From positions 1 to 9,357 of the forward strand of contig JBAZFB010000032.1 of the NCBI GenBank assembly GCA_041653595.1: a stretch of 9,357 bases of DNA, given 5' to 3'. Numbering within the stretch: the first letter of the stretch is position 1; each line of letters opens with the position of its first letter. The DNA comes from Candidatus Omnitrophota bacterium (GTDB taxonomy: Bacteria > Omnitrophota > Gorgyraeia > Pluralincolimonadales > Pluralincolimonadaceae). A program made the translations under genes and the position numbers. Below are positions 6,599-9,357 of this stretch, piece by piece. A model generated the notes under the pieces. It ran no database searches. It worked only from the letters and a program-made list of their open reading frames with translations, and was not told the origin of the DNA.

Positions 6599-7476
6599 AT
6601 ATCTGCCTTTCCTGTTTTTTTAGCTAATACTACCAAGCGATCGGCTCTCTTGATATCTAACGATGTGCATTCGAGCATCGTAATATTGTAGATCTTATAG
6701 ATTGCCTTTCTTAAAAAAGCGTTTTTTATGCGGCCCAGCCCAAAAGGTAACAGCTCTGTCGGGTTTTCCCCGAAAATCTTCACGATTTTAAAACCCGCCA
6801 GTCGCAGGTAATACCGCAGCGATTCGACCGTCGAAATCCACTGGACATTATCCCCGCACCTTAAAAAATATGAATGGGTTTCATCATAATAATAACGCGA
6901 ATATCCCTGGTGGCACTTTATGAGCAAGAGACCATCATCGCTTAATATGCCGTTTATAATCCGCAAAGTCTTTTCGATGTCATCGACATAATATATTGAA
7001 TCCAACGCGGATACGAGATCGTATTTTCTACGGAGAATTTCCTGCGGCACAGTATCCGGGAACGATCCCCAGAAGACTTCCAATCCGTACTTTTTCGCGG
7101 ATTCTACGGCATTTTTTTGCGGCTCGATGCCGTACGCCTTAAAGCCAAGCGAACCGAGGATAAAACAAAATCTCCCGCTAAAAGTCCCTATATCGAGCGC
7201 GTTCCCGGAGCATTTAGTATATTTCTTCGCTATCTTAACGAGAAAATCACGACCGCTGACAGCGCCCGTCGGATCCTCGAATTTAAAGTCGCTCCGATTG
7301 GTTAAAGAGTTCATAAGATACTCGGAAGACTCCGCCTTGTTCATCTTAGGATAAGGGTAGATCGCCGAGCATCTTCCGCATTTATAAACATCCCGGAGAT
7401 TTCCGCTTCGGGTCTTTTGGCCTTTTTTATAAAGATGAACGTCGCTGCTATGGCAAAATGGACAATTATCCTTCAT
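6586..7476 (-). CDS. Class I SAM-dependent methyltransferase with N-terminal zinc ribbon
   Basis: Predicted methyltransferase acting on a sugar or glycan intermediate in the cytoplasm. The 296-residue protein begins with a CPFC...CGRC zinc ribbon (Cys5, Cys8, Cys33, Cys36). A Rossmann-type SAM domain follows: motif I LDIGTFSGRF at 94-103, the acidic post-beta2 residue in GIEP (Glu118), YDLVSALDSIYY at 152-163 as the motif around strand 4, and a DGLLLIK strand at 181-187. The glycine loop is GTFSG rather than the common GxGxG, a variation seen in this fold. Zinc ribbons joined to such a domain occur in methyltransferases of deoxysugar, antibiotic and polysaccharide clusters, where they perform O-, N- or C-methylation. 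Its ATG overlaps the oxidoreductase stop by four bases (ATGA), there is no strong Shine-Dalgarno, and its own end overlaps the aminotransferase start by 13 bases, so translation is probably coupled on both sides. The acceptor atom and substrate are unknown. Confidence 0.88.
   Translation of the reverse strand: MKDNCPFCHSSDVHLYKKGQKTRSGNLRDVYKCGRCSAIYPYPKMNKAESSEYLMNSLTNRSDFKFEDPTGAVSGRDFLVKIAKKYTKCSGNALDIGTFSGRFCFILGSLGFKAYGIEPQKNAVESAKKYGLEVFWGSFPDTVPQEILRRKYDLVSALDSIYYVDDIEKTLRIINGILSDDGLLLIKCHQGYSRYYYDETHSYFLRCGDNVQWISTVESLRYYLRLAGFKIVKIFGENPTELLPFGLGRIKNAFLRKAIYKIYNITMLECTSLDIKRADRLVVLAKKTGKADICHN
6606..6613 (-). promoter_or_regulatory. Strong Shine-Dalgarno for the aminotransferase
   Basis: Reads AGGAAAGG on the minus strand with a 7-base spacer to the ATG at 6598. 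It lies inside the last codons of the methyltransferase gene and is among the best ribosome binding sites in the window, suggesting that the aminotransferase can be initiated independently as well as by coupling. Confidence 0.7.
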
Positions 7477-8498
7477 CCGGTAATCCCGCTTAAGGCGTAT
7501 TTCTTTTCCAGTTTTATGGGCTGACCGTTACGTCTTGCCGACTCCAGCATGGCCCGGACCAGGACCAGGGCCGCCAAACCGTCTTCGCCCGAGCACTGAA
7601 TTTTATTCTTTTTATTCCTAAGGGCCGTGCAAATTTCGTCAACCGCATCTACCAAACCATCATTTTGCCTTGGTTTGTCAAATGGGCTTGGCTTTAATTC
7701 TCTATATCCGGAATACCTATTACTTTCAGAAAAAGAATAGTATTCGATCTTATTTCCGTTTTCCAGCAGCTTGATCCTCCCTTGGTCGCCGATAATATCC
7801 ATCTCTACTACCAGGTCTTCCCGCTTCCCCGTAGCCACCAGAGCGCACGGAATATTTTCGCTGAATTCGATCCACCCGGAAATAGACGGGTCCGGATTGT
7901 CCGGATCAAAAGAAATGCCAGACACGGTTTTCGCATCATGCGGTACCAGCATCCTTATGGCGTCAAGGATGTGGGAACCTATATTGAATATCCGGCCAGG
8001 GTAAAGAGCGGTCACGGCCTTGACCTTTCCGATCTTTTTATCAAGGATCATCTGCCTGGCGCATAGATAATTACTTTGCCACCTGCGGCCGTGGTTAACC
8101 GCAAGCAGTATGCCCCTCTCCTTGCACATCCTCACCATCTCACGCGCCTGATGTATATCCGATGCCAAAGGCTTCTCGCAAAAAATGGCTTTGACGGGAT
8201 GGGATATTACTTCTCTTAAAACAGGATAATGGCTTGCTGTCGGCGTGCAGATGGAAATAATATCAACCGGCAAATTTTTAAAAAGTTGACTGACATTTTC
8301 AAAAACAGGTACACTCCCGAAATATCGCCCGAACTGATCCCGCTGTTTTTTATCAATATCTACAGCCCCTGCAAGTTCGGCTTGACTGCATTTATCATAT
8401 GCCGAGACGTGGCTCCATGTATTTTTTCTCTTCGTGTCCAGGTTAAATTTGAAACCTATATTCCCTAAACCGATAACCCCCGCCTTGAACACCGGCAT
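7473..8498 (-). CDS. Gfo/Idh/MocA family NAD(P)-dependent sugar oxidoreductase
   Basis: Predicted cytoplasmic dehydrogenase that oxidises or reduces a hydroxyl/keto group on a (nucleotide-)sugar; in surface-sugar loci such enzymes often form the keto group that an aminotransferase then uses. The 341-residue product has the expected two-domain layout: an N-terminal Rossmann fold with GVIGLGNIG at residues 7-15 and CTPTASH at 84-90, the family hallmark EKP at 108-110, NHGRRW at 135-140, and GSHILD at 174-179 carrying the usual active-site His and Asp. A C-terminal beta-sheet domain follows. I chose the ATG at 8498 because AAAGGA sits 9 bases upstream and the Rossmann strand then starts at residue 5. 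A TTG at 8519 would add seven residues and overlap the preceding stop. The stop overlaps the methyltransferase start as ATGA. The aminotransferase two genes downstream is a plausible partner. The substrate cannot be read from sequence. Confidence 0.92.
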   Translation of the reverse strand: MPVFKAGVIGLGNIGFKFNLDTKRKNTWSHVSAYDKCSQAELAGAVDIDKKQRDQFGRYFGSVPVFENVSQLFKNLPVDIISICTPTASHYPVLREVISHPVKAIFCEKPLASDIHQAREMVRMCKERGILLAVNHGRRWQSNYLCARQMILDKKIGKVKAVTALYPGRIFNIGSHILDAIRMLVPHDAKTVSGISFDPDNPDPSISGWIEFSENIPCALVATGKREDLVVEMDIIGDQGRIKLLENGNKIEYYSFSESNRYSGYRELKPSPFDKPRQNDGLVDAVDEICTALRNKKNKIQCSGEDGLAALVLVRAMLESARRNGQPIKLEKKYALSGITG

Positions 8499-8507
8499 CA
8501 ATGCCTG

Positions 8508-8513
8508 TCCTTT
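8508..8513 (-). promoter_or_regulatory. Shine-Dalgarno site deciding the oxidoreductase start
   Basis: Reads AAAGGA on the minus strand, with a 9-base spacer to the ATG at 8496-8498. It overlaps the stop codon of the preceding gene, typical of reinitiation within an operon. It lies inside the extension that the TTG at 8519 would create, so it supports the shorter protein. Confidence 0.65.
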
Positions 8514-9357
8514 AGACAACGCTTATTCCATTCCTTTCTATATACCTCTTCGCCGCAAAGTCCAGTATATCCCGCGCTTTATCTGTTTTTAAGCTCATGT
8601 CCATTATGTCCTGCACGAATGCGCCGACCCTTTTATCCGCATTGAAATCATCGAAATGGTTGAATGGCTGTCTCCATTTCGAGAAATCGCCTATCGAGCT
8701 GTCGCCTTCGCTTGCCCGGATAATGGCATTTTCCAGGTCATCAAGCGTCTTAAATATGAATTTCTGGCCGGGATCATTGTAAAACGGGTGTTTTAGCCAT
8801 CCGGAACAGTCCCAATGTAAAGCTTTGTGGCCATGCACCCCAGCCACAATGCCCGCGGAATTCAAGCCGAAGCAGACCGATACGTCTGTAAGGGCCGCGG
8901 CTGTTGCGGGAGATAACCGGCTCTTTAGGAAAAAAACCCTGTTCGCCTCCATGAGCGACCGGAACCTGCGCGCTATATCATGGCCGTTCGGAAGAGCCAG
9001 GAGGCTGTCAATACCCCCGCTTTTGCTCTTCACGACCGCCCCCCATGAAACATTTTTTTCAAGGAGATCCAAAAGAAGCAGATAGAACCGTGAAAGCGCC
9101 GACGGGGTCTGATGGACATTGTGCGCGGCGCTTGAGTCGAATATGGCGAATGTGAATTCAAGGCCTTTTAGCCGCTTTTCTATTTCACTTAAATCGTCCT
9201 CATCTTTATAAATCCACAATCCCGAAGGAAGCCAGTAATCGCAGATGCCGTCTTCCACCGGCAAAAATTTTTCGAATATTCTGCCCCATTCAAAAAATAC
9301 GTGGAACGGAAAGAGGTGCGAGGGTTTCATCCGAAAGGGATAGTTAGACCAATGGAA
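8512..9357 (-). CDS. Probable glycosyltransferase-like surface-carbohydrate protein, C-terminal part (5' end beyond window)
   Basis: The frame stays open from the TAA stop at 8512-8514 to the window edge (281 sense codons). An ATG at 9330 would give 272 residues, but nothing before it looks like a ribosome binding site, and the nine codons upstream (reading FHWSNYPFR) continue without a stop, so I treat this as the 3' part of a longer gene. Counting from the ATG at 9330, residues 149-183 (TDVSVCFGLNSAG, then HKALHWDCSGW and HPFY) resemble the C-terminal donor-side segment of GT-B proteins of the capsule or CDP-glycerol-transferase kind, where a small-residue 'SAG' turn is followed by a protected aromatic/Asp stretch. 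No membrane segment or signal peptide is visible in this part. It is the most upstream gene of the visible operon and ends 13 bases before the ATG chosen for the oxidoreductase. The exact family is not established; the glycosyltransferase reading is an inference from this motif and the sugar-gene context. Confidence 0.6.
   Translation of the reverse strand, partial: FHWSNYPFRMKPSHLFPFHVFFEWGRIFEKFLPVEDGICDYWLPSGLWIYKDEDDLSEIEKRLKGLEFTFAIFDSSAAHNVHQTPSALSRFYLLLLDLLEKNVSWGAVVKSKSGGIDSLLALPNGHDIARRFRSLMEANRVFFLKSRLSPATAAALTDVSVCFGLNSAGIVAGVHGHKALHWDCSGWLKHPFYNDPGQKFIFKTLDDLENAIIRASEGDSSIGDFSKWRQPFNHFDDFNADKRVGAFVQDIMDMSLKTDKARDILDFAAKRYIERNGISVV

Noticed and set aside
6015..6623. Plus-strand open frame of 202 codons opposite the aminotransferase
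   Set aside because: Entirely antisense to conserved PLP-enzyme sequence, with a Ser/Arg-rich composition typical of a shadow frame.
8499..8519. Seven-residue N-terminal extension of the oxidoreductase from a TTG start
   Set aside because: A good Shine-Dalgarno lies inside the extension at proper distance from the ATG at 8498, and the shorter form begins directly before the Rossmann strand as in the family.
1..9357. CRISPR arrays, tRNA/rRNA genes, insertion sequences and attachment sites
   Set aside because: No regularly spaced direct repeats, cloverleaf-like segments, transposase motifs or terminal inverted repeats were found on reading both strands; the window is essentially all coding.

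Overview
The window is a wall-to-wall block of nine genes, all on the minus strand, so transcription runs from position 9357 towards position 1. Every junction is an overlap of a few bases or a gap of at most 13 bases, and I see no room for an internal promoter or terminator. This is one stretch of a larger operon: the first gene enters from beyond position 9357 and the last leaves past position 1. There are no RNA genes, mobile elements, CRISPR arrays or non-coding stretches over 300 bases.

In transcription order the genes are: (1) the C-terminal part of a probable glycosyltransferase-like surface-carbohydrate protein (8512 to beyond 9357); (2) a Gfo/Idh/MocA NAD(P)-dependent sugar oxidoreductase (7473-8498); (3) a zinc-ribbon class I SAM methyltransferase (6586-7476); (4) a DegT/DnrJ/EryC1/StrS PLP sugar aminotransferase (5228-6598); (5) a CMP-acylneuraminate-type cytidylyltransferase (4503-5234); (6) a B12-binding-domain radical SAM enzyme (2987-4495); (7) an HpcH/HpaI/CitE-type aldolase (2193-2984); (8) a GT-B-fold glycosyltransferase or polysaccharide protein (913-2196); and (9) the first 305 codons of an unrecognised protein, probably also for surface carbohydrate (916 to before 1).

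Taken together this reads as a locus that builds, decorates and transfers an unusual nucleotide-activated sugar for a surface polysaccharide, capsule, O-antigen or glycoprotein glycan. The oxidoreductase and aminotransferase would make an amino sugar, the methyltransferase and radical SAM enzyme would modify it, and the glycosyltransferase-like proteins would transfer it. The most interesting point is that a cytidylyltransferase of the family that activates 2-keto-3-deoxy sugar acids (sialic, pseudaminic, legionaminic acids) lies close to a pyruvate-type HpcH/HpaI aldolase, while no PEP-dependent NeuB-type synthase is present in the window. That suggests, without proving, a non-canonical route to a CMP-activated ulosonic acid.

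The organism is a bacterium with mid-range GC (high 40s percent by eye, not calculated), Shine-Dalgarno-led genes and heavy translational coupling. A B12-radical SAM enzyme in a surface-sugar operon fits an anaerobe-rich environment, and the protein style resembles uncultured lineages such as Candidatus Omnitrophota or Desulfobacterota. The lineage is a low-confidence guess because there is no phylogenetic marker gene here.
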